64,000 bases of DNA from Eurosta solidaginis. Lineage: Eukaryota; Arthropoda; Insecta; Diptera; Tephritidae. Positions 31,949 through 43,300 of this stretch are shown in pieces. How positions within the stretch are numbered: the stretch's first letter is position 1; each line of letters begins with the position of its first letter. The stretch covers positions 51,799,346-51,863,345 of the forward strand of contig NC_090324.1 of assembly GCF_040869045.1 (NCBI RefSeq), in the 5' to 3' direction. The notes under the pieces are model-generated. The model was not told the origin of the DNA. It saw nothing but the letters and a program-made list of their open reading frames with translations, and ran no database searches. A program made the position numbers and the translations under genes.

Positions 31949-34285
31949 TAGGGCGGGTCGATTTAAAAATCGCTCATTGCTCTGTGAAAATCGTATTCCA
32001 GGGATCGAAATAACAAACTTTGCCGAAGGAATCATACCTCTAAAACGAATTCTGATGTCCCCAAATTTGGGTCAAACTTTTGCGTAGGGGCAAATTTTGA
32101 AAAATCCCACTTTGACCCATTTAGAGTGCTCCAATCGAGTCCAAATGTATGACCGACCCCCACTAACTTTGGAGGCCCGACCCACCGATGCCAGTGGCAC
32201 ACTCCTTGGAACCCCCTGGGGGTTCACCATAGAAACATTTCAAAAAATCGCCGGTTTTGCACTTTACATGAAAAAATCAGCTAAATGGCTATGTTTTTTC
32301 TTTATTTTTATTTATTTATTTATAATAATATTTATTATTTATTTATAATAATATCTATTTTTCTCTTAAGAAATTTATTTAGTCAGAACATATGTAAATG
32401 AAAAAATTAATTTAAGTGGGTTATATAAAAGAAACTAAAAAAAATGATTGTTTGAAGTCTTTTTTACTTTCAAGTCTAAGCGATTTCGCACGGCCCTCTA
32501 ATGTCGTCGCCATAACAGCCTCTACATTTTCCGGTATAACCCGTTTGGAAACGCTAGCTAGCAATTGAAGATGTCGTTCCGTTCCTTGTATGTGTGATGG
32601 AATTTTTGGATCATTAAACGGTGGATCATCTTGATTTAAATATTCTTTCAATGTATCTTACGGAATACTTCGCGTGAATGGTGGTTCAAATACGATATTT
32701 ATATCATTCAAATTCATCATTTCCGTATAACTTGTGCAATTAAAGTTTTTTATAAACTTTAAGTTCCATTGGCTCGTCAACATCGGTTCGATAGCGTAGA
32801 ATTTTCTTGATGGCACAGTCGCGCTTTTCTTTGCTATCATCAAACAACATTGATAACAAGATATTTTCCGAATGCGCATAATATGAATTATCTTTAATTA
32901 CTTGATTGACAATTGAAATTTCATGGGCCATGTCGTATAAGTACTTCGAATCGGTGGAAAATTCCATTTTTTTCTGGAGCAGGAGGCATATTTTGCAACT
33001 CAATTTTCTGGAAGCCGTCCACCACCTGAAAATATATAATAATAAAATAATTAAAAATGGTTGACAATTATAATAAATGAGTGAGAGCAATAACTTACCA
33101 GAAGAGTTTCACAAGTAATAAATTGTTTCCAGAGATTTTACATACTCTCTAAATTGTTGGGTGTTGTTTCTTCTCTTGATTTGCTCTTGATACTTGTCAA
33201 GCAATTTATTCAATTTATTAAATACACTTTTTTCAGCATTATTTCCATACCAAGGTTTTCCCAAATTCCAATCAACTTATCTTGTACTTGAATAGTGAAT
33301 GATATATGGGAAAACTTTTTTTGTTCTGTTTTAGCACGTTCGCTTAAGTAAAAATAATATCTCAAGATATCCAGATGGGTTGGTAAATTAAGATCAGTTA
33401 AATCAGTAGACACACCAAAAACAGTAACATCATGCTTGGGTATATGACTCATTGGGTTTTCGATAGTCGTTGATGTAGTTGCTTCATCTTGCGGTGTAGA
33501 GGATGGTGGATTCATTGTAAACTTTTTGATTTGGAATGGTCACTTCACTTATTTTTTTTTTTTTTTGAAATATTTTTTTATATGAAATTAGCACTTCACA
33601 CTTTGAGTTCTTCACAACGACTTAATGCATTCACAAAAACTGTTGCGTTATATATGGTCTACGAGACGTGGTAATAAGAATGAAATGGTAATTTCAATTC
33701 TACCTGCTGTGTTTTGTGGTGGCTTAAAAAAACAACACAAGCAATTTTACGATCTGAAATTATGTCACAGTGATACCTTCATTTTTTAAAACGGTTGAAT
33801 AAAAAACCCACACAACTATGTTTACGACATACAAGTGCATCACAGTGATGCCTTGGTTTTAAAAGAGTTGTAAAAACGCTAATTTCTAATAATTTTTTTA
33901 ATTTCTTTTCTATTACTAAGTTAAATAAATTTTTTCATTTACATATGTTCATGTAAAGTGCAAAACCGGCGATTTTTTGAAATGTTTGTGTGGTGAACCC
34001 CCAGGGGGGTTCCAGGGGGTGAACCACTGGCATCGGTGGGTCGGGCCTCCAAAGTTAGTGGGGGTCGGTCATACATTTGGACTCGATTGGAGCACTCTAA
34101 ATTGGTCAAAGTGGGATTTTTCAAAATTTGCCCCTACCCAAAAGTTCGACCCAAATTGGGGGACATCAGAATTCGTTTTAGAGGTATGGTTCCTTCGGCA
34201 AAGTTTCTTATTTTGATCCCCAGAATATGATTTTCACAGAGCAATGGGCGATTTTTTTTGCCTCCCCACAAATCGACCTGGCCTG
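31949..34285 (-). mobile_element. hAT-like DNA transposon, 2337 bp, with about 330-bp terminal inverted repeats
   Basis: Termini TAGGGCGGGTCGATTT and, inverted, CAGGCCAGGTCGATTT. The inverted repeats run from 31949 to about 32280 and from 34285 back to about 33950, with a further matching block (ACATATGTAAATGAAAAAATT) past a 105-bp insertion on the left. The 8-bp duplication and Y-A-G-G start fit hAT; P-type elements also make 8-bp duplications. The interior carries a broken minus-strand gene without recognisable transposase motifs. Confidence 0.8.
32421..33515 (-). pseudogene. Uncharacterised transposon-carried gene, probably with an intron
   Basis: Three coding pieces on the minus strand: 33515-33210, then a frame change and a segment to about 33108, a likely intron (donor CTG/GTAAGT near 33103, acceptor TTTTCAG near 33025), then 33023-32740, 32740-32660 and 32651-32421. 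The last piece has SHIQGTERHLQLLASVSKRV; I recall similar patterns in an uncharacterised, multi-copy arthropod protein family. No DDE or BED motif could be found. Stops and frame changes suggest a dead copy. Function unknown. Confidence 0.55.
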
Positions 34286-34293
34286 GTGACTAG
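34286..34293. repeat. Target duplication of the hAT-like element, right
   Basis: GTGACTAG, matching 31941-31948. Confidence 0.85.
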
Positions 34294-34410
34294 GGTCTCG
34301 AGACATATGCCAAAACGTGGGCCAGTGAATGCCTAGACAGTGTTTATACAATATGGATATCAAATGAAAGCTGTTGATGAGTGCTTTAGTACAGAGTAAT
34401 ATATTATCCA

Positions 34411-34485
34411 GAGACGGACTGGGACTGGGATAAGGACTAGGACTGGGACTGAGACTCGGAGTGGGACTGGGAATGGGACTGGAAT
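34411..34485. repeat. GGGACT minisatellite
   Basis: A purine-rich run of GGGACT, GGACT and close variants, about 12 units, inside the Helitron-like repeat. Confidence 0.7.
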
Positions 34486-34759
34486 AAAATACATACCACC
34501 CTCTGAGACAGGCAATAAGGGATGCAGAAGAATGAGAAGAAATTGAGAGAAGAGAAAAGAGAAGGAAAAGGAGATTGAGAAATATATAGAATCAGACGAA
34601 GACGGAGATATATGAAGTGAAAAAGACGGAGGGAGGAGTGAATAAAAGGATTAGGAAAAAGTTAAGAGGGGGGAGGGCAGAGTCAGATGGAAAAAGCTTA
34701 TTAAAATGTATGCAGATAGGCCAAATTTAGTGTAGGACAACGTCTGCCGGGTCTTCTAA

Positions 34760-35761
34760 ATATACAATAAAACAGAAAAACTCACCTGTATTTTAATTGT
34801 TTGGTGTATGTGGTGGTGGGATGAATATGTATGTATATATGTATTTTGTATGTTTGGCACCTGTTGGCTTAGGTGTTTTTCTTCTTTGATATCAAAGCTC
34901 TTTTTTAACCACGTACTTGCTTGTTCGTAGAACGGCTACGTAAGTAGTGTGTTTATATATATTCTGGACCACATTTGTGTATGGAAAATTCGGTGCATGT
35001 CTCACCCTAAAAACTTATACTTTTGGCCCAGTCTGTCAACAGTCTGGCCATAGGAATGGAACAGTACATTATTTTCGGGGCAGTTTGGGAGAGTCTGACC
35101 GAAGGAATGAAATCAGGGCTATATTTATCTTGACCTAAAATTTTGACCACCTCTCAAAATCATTCAACAATTCCGCTAGTTGGCGCATACGTTTTTTCGG
35201 TTTGTGTTCTGGCTAATCTTCCGCTAGGTGGCGCATAAGGAAAAGTTTAGTGGTGTATAACAAAAAGCTCAGAGCTTTTTACCTTTAGCAAAGCTTTGCC
35301 GTTCAGGAGAGGATCGTTAAATGGGGGCCCTATATTTTTAAAGGGCCGCAAATTTTTAAATATCCCCTCATATTTCTAAAGAGTCCTAGACTTCACCCAA
35401 GCCATTTTAAAGAGTCCCATATATTTCTAATAGAGCGACTGCTCCCCAATCTCACCCCCTACCTCCTCCTTTTTCTCGTCTACAAAAAGGAGTCGATGGG
35501 CACTTTTAGTACCGCCCCCTTTTTTTCTCGTCTGCAAAACGGGCCTGTCGGGCACCCGATCAGGGGCAGATTGTTAACTAAAGGGTAGCATAATACTGAG
35601 CTCATGATTTCCATTATTGAACATTTTATTTGTCTTTTTATTAGGGTATAAGTTTGTATTTACATACTTATACATATGTTTGTACATGTGAATTTTGTTA
35701 AACTTCCGCACTGATAAGAAACCTTAACCGTACAACACTGAAACATATTTATATGTATATA
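34760..35761. other. Non-coding stretch between the Helitron-like copies
   Basis: No gene. CCGCTAG(T/G)TGGCGCATA occurs twice (about 35173 and 35221), and AAAGAGTCC-like phrases recur at 35370-35420. Nothing else recognised. Confidence 0.4.
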
Positions 35762-36709
35762 TCTATATATATAAAAAGAAGTGTACATTTTGATTGTCAC
35801 TCCATAACTCGAGAACGGATAGAAAGAGTGCCATGCAATTTTTAGGAAAGATACAGGAAGGAGAGATGATGGTTAGTTGATTTTAAAATCCCAAATCGGT
35901 ATAGCCATATGTATATAAAAATGAATGTTTGTATGTATGTCATCGATGAACTCAAAAACTACTGGACCGATTATTATGAAAATTGGTATATGTATGTATT
36001 TTTCCACGGGGAAGGATTGTATTATGAGTACTTTGATGCCAAAACACGGACCCGGGCACCCCTAGAATGTGTTTATACAATATGGATATCAAATGAAAGC
36101 TATTGATGAGTGCTTTAGTACAGGGTAGTTTTCATACCTTTGGTAACTTGTGTCTCGAGATATAGGCCAAAAGGTGGATCAGGGTAACACTATGATCCGT
36201 TTTTACATTATGGGTATCAAATTGAAGCTGTATATGTTTGCTTTACTACAAATAATTTTTATACCGCTGGGTGTCTTGGGTCTTGAGATATAGGCCAAAA
36301 GGTGGACCCGGATACCCCGAGACAATGTTTATACAATATGGATATCAGATGAAAGTTGTTGATGAGTGATTTAATACAGGGTAGTTTTCATACCTATTGG
36401 TGACTAAGGTCTCGAGATATAGGCAAAAACGTGGATCAGGGTAACACTATGATGCGTTTTTACATTATGGGAGATATGAAGAAGAATGAGAAAAACTTGA
36501 GAGAAGAGAAACGGGAGAAGGAGATTGAGAAAGAGATAGAATGAGACGAAGATGGAGATAGATGAAGCGAAAAATATGGAGGGAGGAGTGAATACAAAGA
36601 TTAGGAAAAAGTGTAGAGGGGCGAGGGCAGAGTTATACGGAAAACGCTCATTAAAATATATGCGGATATACCAAATTTAGGGCAGAACAACATATTCCGG
36701 CTCTGCTAG
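35762..36709 (+). mobile_element. Helitron-like repeat, copy 2
   Basis: 948 bp. Starts TCTATATATATAAAAAGAAG after A and ends CTAG before T. Contains three units of a 128-bp tandem repeat (36081-36470) and a purine-rich 3' part shared with 34500-34759. Non-coding and presumably non-autonomous. The Helitron assignment rests on its ends only. Confidence 0.5.
36081..36470 (+). repeat. Three-unit 128-bp tandem repeat
   Basis: TATGG(A/G)TATC starts at 36081, 36209, 36337 and a remnant at 36466, so the period is 128-129. Each unit contains AAATGAAAGCTGTTGATGAG-like, CTCGAGATATAGGCCAAAA and GTGGA(C/T)C blocks. Confidence 0.8.
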
Positions 36710-36994
36710 TATGTAAATAAAACTTCATGCTGTATTTCATTTAATTAAATTCATTATCAGAATTTTCCGTAAGTATAAAACACAGAACACCGATCACTTC
36801 CCATTTAGTTGAGTTTTACTATTCCAAAATTAGCTACCCGTTGAGTTGAACTTTAGCCTGCGCTTCAAAAATCGGAGAAGAAAAAACAAAAAACAGAATT
36901 TTTTATTAAGCTTTATATCTCGAGCCGATAAAAACATCAAAAAAGGAACCAAACATAATAAAAACTCTAGAAAAAATAAAATAAAAAATATAGT
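36710..36994. other. Flank before the Polinton-like fragment, nothing seen
   Basis: AT-rich. No frame that I could assign. Confidence 0.4.
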
Positions 36995-37087
36995 ATGCCT
37001 TCATTTGTGTGCGAGTATTGTGACAAAGAATTTAAATATGATCGCAGTTTAAGACGACATATTAGAAACTATCATGCCAAAAAGTGA
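36995..37087 (+). pseudogene. Short C2H2 zinc-finger frame
   Basis: 30 residues starting MPSFVCEYCDKEF with a complete finger: C-x2-C-x12-H-x4-H. A second finger follows in another frame at 37087-37140 (CNVCKQKFNNIQMLLIHK). Zinc fingers precede the conserved region in the Polinton/adintovirus-like proteins described in the next entry, so this is probably the broken N-terminus of the same gene. Confidence 0.6.
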
Positions 37088-38130
37088 GTTGCAATGTATG
37101 CAAACAAAAGTTTAATAACATTCAAATGTTGTTAATCCATAAAAGTTTACAACGTACAACTAACGCGGTTGTTGTGATGCTTGTGCAATTAATATCGCAA
37201 AAAAACTGTGGTCATCATATCACATACGGACTAATACACACAAACAAAAGGCCAGACAGAACTTCACTTCTAATGTTAAAAACATTAAATCAGTATTCAA
37301 TAAGCGAATCGAAACATTTGTATTTGAAAATAATGTAAAAGAGGATTTGATTTTTCAACACTTTTTTGCAACAATAAAAAAAGAACTTTGTAAAATTTTA
37401 AGAGAAAAACTAACTCATTATCAAAGCATTAATTTTAATTGCGACCTGTTTTGTAAATATATTTTGATTACAGAAGGAGTAGAGTGTTTGATGGAATTGA
37501 AATCCCATCAAACCAAGAAGATTTTGCTTGAATCAACTTCTACGGAAAATGATATTAATCTGTTTTACGATACCAGTGTGTCATTTTATCTTCAAAAATG
37601 AGCGAATTTCAAGAAAGAGATAGTGGTTGGTCACTCATTGAGATATCACATCTAGAAGCGAATATAAATAAATATGAACCTATTAAAGGCTCAAAATATA
37701 TACCTTTACCACCAACAATTCAAAACAAACATTCGTGTATAAATATTCAAAACACAGATGAATACTGTTTCAAATGGGCAATTATATAAGCTCTATATCC
37801 TAAAAGCTGTCACACAAATAGATGTTCATCATATGAAGTATGATATAAAAGCAGATGTGATAGAACTGCGAAACAATATCACAATCAACTTCCATAATCT
37901 AAATTTTCCACTTGCGGTTAAACAAATCAAGATATTTGAAGAAAACAATCCTGGCATTAGTGTCAACGTTTTCGGCCTGGATAATACCACTATATTGGGC
38001 CCATATTATTTTGACAATAGAGGAACGAGAACATCATATAAATTTATTGTTGTTAGAGGAAATTAACAACTTCCATTACGTTTCGATAAAGAACATTTCG
38101 GGGTAAGACACTAAGAAAAACTCTTAAATT
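37084..38130 (+). pseudogene. Polinton/adintovirus-like polymerase gene, N-terminal region, broken
   Basis: Frames at 37084-37338, 37347-37601, 37598-37789, 37758-38066 and 37912-38106 encode successive pieces of one protein: a second zinc finger, then RDSGWSLIEISHLEANINKY, IPLPPTIQNKHSCINIQN, CFKWAI, ISVNVFGLDN and HHINLLLLEE. I recognise this order from uncharacterised arthropod proteins that lead into a type B DNA polymerase. At least four frame changes. It runs into the assembly gap. Confidence 0.65.
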
Positions 38131-38230
38131 NNNNNNNNNNNNNNNNNNNNNNNNNNNNNNNNNNNNNNNNNNNNNNNNNNNNNNNNNNNNNNNNNNNNNN
38201 NNNNNNNNNNNNNNNNNNNNNNNNNNNNNN
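38131..38230. other. Assembly gap of 100 N
   Basis: Exactly 100 undetermined bases; the true distance is unknown. Confidence 0.99.
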
Positions 38231-38516
38231 TTATCACCTTTCATTTGATACCCATATCGTACAAACACATTCTAGAGTCAGCCCTGGTCCACCTTTATGG
38301 CGATATCCCTAAATGGCGTCCATCCATAGAACTATGGCCTACTCTCTCTTAAAATACTCTTTAATACCTTCCATTTGATACACATGTCATACAACCACAT
38401 TCCAGGGTTACCCTAGGTTCATTTTCCTACATGGTGATTTTCCTTATTTTGTCTCCATAGCTCTCAACTGAGTATGTAATGTTCGGTTACAACCGAACTT
38501 AGCCTTCCTTACTTGT
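38231..38516 (-). repeat. Dispersed repeat fragment in the Polinton-like gene
   Basis: Two units of a roughly 130-bp repeat (CATTTGATAC at 38242 and 38373), then the reverse complement of the start of the repeat at 26131, with a hairpin GTTCGGTT / AACCGAAC at about 38480-38497. It interrupts the polymerase gene at or beside the gap. Confidence 0.6.
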
Positions 38517-38529
38517 TTTTATATATTTT

Positions 38530-38917
38530 CAGATTAATACGCAGTCAATTAACAAAATTTACAAAGAAAGTGTTCGCATGCAACACATGTTTAATCCACT
38601 TCCATAAAAACGAAGCTTAACCATACCAAAAGGATCATTGAATTAAAATAGTAACAGAGATGCCTTCCTAAAATGATAAAGTATTAAACTTTAGTAATTT
38701 TAAAAAACAATTGCATGTGCCTTTTGTTATATATGCAGACTTTGAGTGTATTCTAGAACCAATAGATATTAAAAATTCTAGCAAAGTTAAATCAGTTCAA
38801 AAACATATTCCTTGTCAAGTTTAGATAGTTTTAGAATATATAGTGGTGAAGATTGCACAAACCATTTTTTCAAAAATTTTATTTGAAGATGTTTTGAAAA
38901 TCTATGGTATTATAAGT
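38530..38917 (+). pseudogene. Polinton/adintovirus-like DNA polymerase B, exonuclease-region fragment
   Basis: 38530-38625 encodes a CNTC-type zinc motif segment; from about 38690 the frame includes PFVIYADFECILEP, the exonuclease motif I of protein-primed type B DNA polymerases. Stops are present. It is interrupted at 38917 by element C and resumes at 54036. A transposon or endogenised-virus remnant; no function expected. Confidence 0.65.
38913..38917. repeat. Target-site duplication of element C, left
   Basis: TAAGT immediately before the terminal TG of the LTR; the same bases follow the 3' LTR at 54031-54035. Confidence 0.88.
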
Positions 38918-39424
38918 TGTTTAGGCCCAAGGCCTAACTTTTACTTGATTGACGGCGCCCCCCCCTAACGTTTTAATAAGATTTCCAGCCACCCACACTC
39001 ACGCCGCATTTGTGTGCATGCATGCACATGCATGCGTTTCATACGCATGCATGTGTGTGTGCAGGTTGTCAGCACCCATGCACGTATATGTGGGGGCTGT
39101 TGTGTGTGTGGCTTTTTTTCCCCTCCTTAATACCAGAGGACCTTTTCGCGGCTTAGCGGTTGTCCTCAACGGCACAACCGGCTTTTTTTTTATGATCGAC
39201 CGCCAAGCAGTTCACAACGCCCCGGATCACCATCGTCATTTTTGCGACATTAAGGTAACATTATACCAATTGTATATTTTCCTTTTACTTTCTAATTAAA
39301 TAATATTTTATAACGAGGCAAATCCTCTTGTGTTTCTTTATTTCATTTCGAGAAACCCATAAACCCGAGATCGACCCGTGTGCGCCATTCCCATTGCCGG
39401 TTTACGACGCACTCAGGCCGAACA
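38918..39424 (+). repeat. 5' LTR of element C
   Basis: 507 bp, starts TGTTTAGGCC and ends CCGAACA. Contains alternating ATGCATGCACATGCATGCG runs near 39017-39055. The open frame at 38949-39299 inside it is not a gene: it is lost in the other LTR by one base. Confidence 0.92.
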
Positions 39425-39441
39425 TTGGTCCTTACTCACCG
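39425..39441 (+). promoter_or_regulatory. Primer-binding site of element C
   Basis: TTGGTCCTTACTCACCG follows the LTR. It shares all but one base with the equivalent site of element A. The tRNA is not identified. Confidence 0.65.
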
Positions 39442-40388
39442 AAAAAAGGAACTAAAAGCCTAAAATTACAGTCCACCGCACCAGAGAATCTACCTGCACA
39501 GCACAATTTATCCAACTCATAAACTTTTGCCGAAGGATTTTGCCTATTACAAAATTTTGCACGAATTGCCACAAACAAAAAAATCATCAAAAGTTTTATT
39601 TGCCACAGCCATCACATCAATACCTCCAGCAAAAATAAGAAGTAAGTGTTATATTTCTTGCCACTTTTTTTTCTCGTTTAAGTGATTATTAGTGACAAAT
39701 AAAGATAAATACCCGTGTCGTGCGCGAAAAATTTAAATCGAAAAGGAGTGTAAAAAAGTGAAGTTATTTAGTGAGCACCTTTTTTTTTTTTCTTTCCAAT
39801 TTCAAAAATTCAATCACTTGGTTTGTTAATTTTTAGTTCGATCCTTGTGATTATCTGGTTTATCCCCCCACCAGTGGTAAGGTTTTCCAGACACAACACA
39901 AGGAAGAGGTTAACCTAACCTCACTTTCCGCACCATACTAAATAGGTTTTGTTGTTGTTTTTTTTTGTATTTCACAAACACGAAATTAAGTTCAATTTAA
40001 TTAATTAATCCGGTGCTCACTTCACTTTTTAAACACTTTTTACACTTTTTTTTTGGCGCTTGTTTTGCAATATCGCACGCATTTTTTCACTTTCACCAAA
40101 ATACACCCATTATTTGTGGAGGTGGCGAGTGGTCCCCTTTTTTGTTGTTGCCGCTGAGATAAAAAGTCTGTAAATTAAACCTTTTTTCTGTTGTCGCTGC
40201 TGTGACAAAAAGTCCATAAAATAAACCCTTTTCGTTGTCGCTACCAAGACAAAAAGTCTGCAATAAACAAAATAAATAATAAACTTGAAGTTCAATAGTT
40301 TTTATTTAGGGCTGGGCAGGCATTTTAACTCTGAAGAGTTCCATTTCTATAATCGGCAATTTTCTCGTTAATAAACGTAAATAAAACA
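39442..40388 (+). other. Leader of element C
   Basis: About 950 bases with T runs and no protein-coding frame of note. The 3' part has a three-unit repeat of about 45 bases (40135-40262). The gag-pol start codon follows AAATAAAACA. Confidence 0.6.
40135..40262 (+). repeat. Three-unit 45-bp repeat in the element C leader
   Basis: AAAAAGTC at 40161, 40207 and 40251 marks the units. Units 2 and 3 contain the hairpin TTGTC / GACAA around eight bases with different loop sequence (GCTGCTGT and GCTACCAA). Leader hairpins near gag are where many retroelements keep packaging signals; this is inference. Confidence 0.65.
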
Positions 40389-43300
40389 ATGGAAACCTAC
40401 ATCCGTTTAGCAGAATCAATCGCAGAGTTTGATAAAGATTACAGCCTTATTCCGGAGAGCGACCATAGCAAACACACCCTTGCAATACAGCAGGAAGAGT
40501 TGCGGCTCTTGTGGAAGAAGGTAAAGTCTGCGTTTGATTCGCTATTGGGATCTGATGAGGTGTCAGCGGATGACGTTATGGCGATCAGAAAGAAGCAAAA
40601 GGCAGCATACGCAATCTACGTGCGATGTTCAGCGTCTATATCTGCTGAGGCAGAAAAATACAAGAAGGATGAAAAGAACGTCAACCCTGAGCAAGAACCT
40701 CATGGGCATAAAATTCGCCTCCCTGCTTGCGACACGGAAGTTTTTAAAGGGGATTATCTGTCTTGGCCAACTTTTCGCGATCTTTTCACGGCAATTTATA
40801 TAAACAATTCCAGCTTGAAAGGGGTGGAAAAGTTATTCCATCTCAACAACAAAACGCAGAGCGAAGCAAAAGATATCGTTAAAAAATGCCCCCTCACAAA
40901 TGAAGGTTTCGAGATGGCCTGGAAAAACTTGTGTGAAAGATACGAAAACAAACGTATCTTAGTTAACACACAACTGCAAATTTTATTCAACTTAAAAAAG
41001 GTAGAAAGTGAGTGTGGCAGTTCAATAAAAAAGCTGCAAAATGATATAAATAATTGTATTTCGTCCCTCAAATGCCACAAAATTGACACTTCCAATTGGG
41101 ATGCAATCCTGACCTATCTATGCTCAACCAAGTTACCAGAGAGCACGCTGGCTCTTTGGGAGCAAAGTATAGACCATAAAATGGACATATCCAAGTGGGA
41201 GGATATGGATAAATTCCTGTCTAATCGGTTTCAGACACTTGAAACAGTGTCTGGTTTTACAGGGCATGCCACTTCGAAAGTGCAAAAACCAAACGCGTCG
41301 CGACAATCGTCAGAAACCCCTACGAAAAGACTTGGTGCTTTTCAAACGAAAGTATCCAAGCAAACAATAAAATCAATTTGTAAAATGTGTAAATCCCCTG
41401 AACACAGATTACGCAACTGTTCACGCTTTTGCGAGTTAACCCCTCCAGAAAGGATTAAATTCATAAAATCTACAAGTGGTTGTCTGAATTGTCTATCCCC
41501 AGGACACACAGTGACCAGATGCACCAGTTCCTACAACTGCAATACGTGCCACTCTCGTCACCATACGCTCCTGCATGCGGATACCCTACAGAAAAATACC
41601 ACCTACAACCCGCCCCAACACTCCTACGATAATAGGCCCTCTACTTCTAGACAGGCATTAGCGAGACAGGAATCAGAAAAACCAGGGTCAAACGGGAACA
41701 AAAATGTGACATCCTGTCATACGAATTCCAGCACAGGTGTGCTATTAGGAACTGCTCGCGTACACATTCACCATAATGGTACCGACTTCTCCGCGCGGGC
41801 ATTAATTGATTCAGGGTCTGAATGTTCCTTTATAACTGAAAGACTGAAACGCAGAATCAATTTGCCAGCGAGGAAAATGCATGCCCAAGTTTCAGGCATC
41901 ACAAATGCGGTGTCAGCTCAGGTGAAAGAGGCATCCAAAATTGAATTACGTTCACCAGTGGATGCCTGCTTCAGCCTGACTACACCCGTTCTAGTCCTAG
42001 CCAAACTCACTGGGAATCTTCCATCCTGCCATATCAATGCCATGACTATGCAGGCATTCCCAGACTTGGTGTTGGCAGACAAGAGGTTCTACATCAACGA
42101 AGACGTAGACCTCATACTTGGAGGAGACATATATCCCCAAATTATACTGAGCGGTCTGAAAAAGAATGTACTAAATACACTTTTGGCCCAAGAGACAGTG
42201 TTCGGTTGGATACTAACCGGTCGCGTCGAAGCACCGAGTCCAACGAAGAGCATCATGTCATTTTATAACGAGGTTGCATTGGACAACCAATTAAAAGCTT
42301 TCTGGGAGATAGAAAATGTTCCCAAAAACAAAATGCTTAATGAAGAAGAAAGGTATTGTCAACAACTATTTAAGGAAACGACAAAACGTGATGAAAATGG
42401 GAAGTATATAGTTTCGCTACCATTCAGGCAGGATTACCATGAGAATATTAAATTAGGACCGTCCCTAAAGCGCGCATGTTCACAATTCTTCAGAAATGAG
42501 GGGCGATTACTAAAAAACCAAGAGTTAGGGAAAGAATATGTTCGGGTGTTATCCGAATACGAAACGCTTGGACATATGAGAAAAATTAAAAATAATATAC
42601 CATCCGACGATTCGGATAATTATTTCCTGCCCCACCACGCCGTTGTAAAGGCGGAAAGTACCACTACCAAGGTGCGCGTCGTCTTCAACGCGTCAAGTCC
42701 GACGGCAAATGGCATTAGTCTAAACGACATACTCCACCCAGGTCCAGTACTCCAAGCAGACTTGCCTATTTTAATTCTACGTTGGAGACTTTACCGTTTT
42801 GTCTTTAATAGCGACATAGAAAAGATGTATAGGCAGATTTGGGTGACCGATAATCACGCCAAATTTCAAAGAATTGTCCATCGAACATCCCCCAACGAAC
42901 CCATCAGTCTTTACGAACTAAAGACTGTCACATTTGGTGTAAACTATGCCCCCTACCTCGCGATACGGTCACTTCTACAATTGGCTGATGATGTAGAAAA
43001 TACGCACCCAATAGCATCGGGTATATTACGAGAAAGTATGTATGTCGACGACGTTTTATCTGGAGGACATACAATAGCGTCAACAATCAGAGCAAGAAAC
43101 GAGATTCGCGAAGCATTACACTCAGCTGGCTTTCCATTGCGCAAGTGGACATCAAATTGTGAGGAAATCCTTCAGGACATCCCCAAAACGGATCTGCTCA
43201 GCGAGGACTTCCTAGCGTTTGAAGAGGCTAGCTCGGTGAAGGCACTCGGAATACGATGGAACGCGCATTCAGACATGTTTTACTTCACCGCAGGAGCTTT

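Larger units (their letters stand above)
31668..34759 (+). mobile_element. Helitron-like repeat, copy 1, carrying a nested transposon
   Basis: Begins TCTATATATATAAAAAGAA after an A, exactly as copy 2 at 35762, and ends in a block (34500-34759) that closely matches the end of copy 2 (36481-36709): GAGAGAAGAG, GGAGGGAGGAGTGAATA, GCCGGGTC-CTA. Starts with TC and ends CTRR after A, as Helitrons do, but I saw no convincing 3' hairpin and no coding. The interior is interrupted by the hAT-like element at 31949-34285. Confidence 0.5.

Noticed and set aside
38949..39299. Open frame in the 5' LTR of element C (and its counterpart at 53554-53859)
   Set aside because: The two LTR copies differ by one T in a run, which changes the C-terminus completely. 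LTR frames of this kind are not genes.
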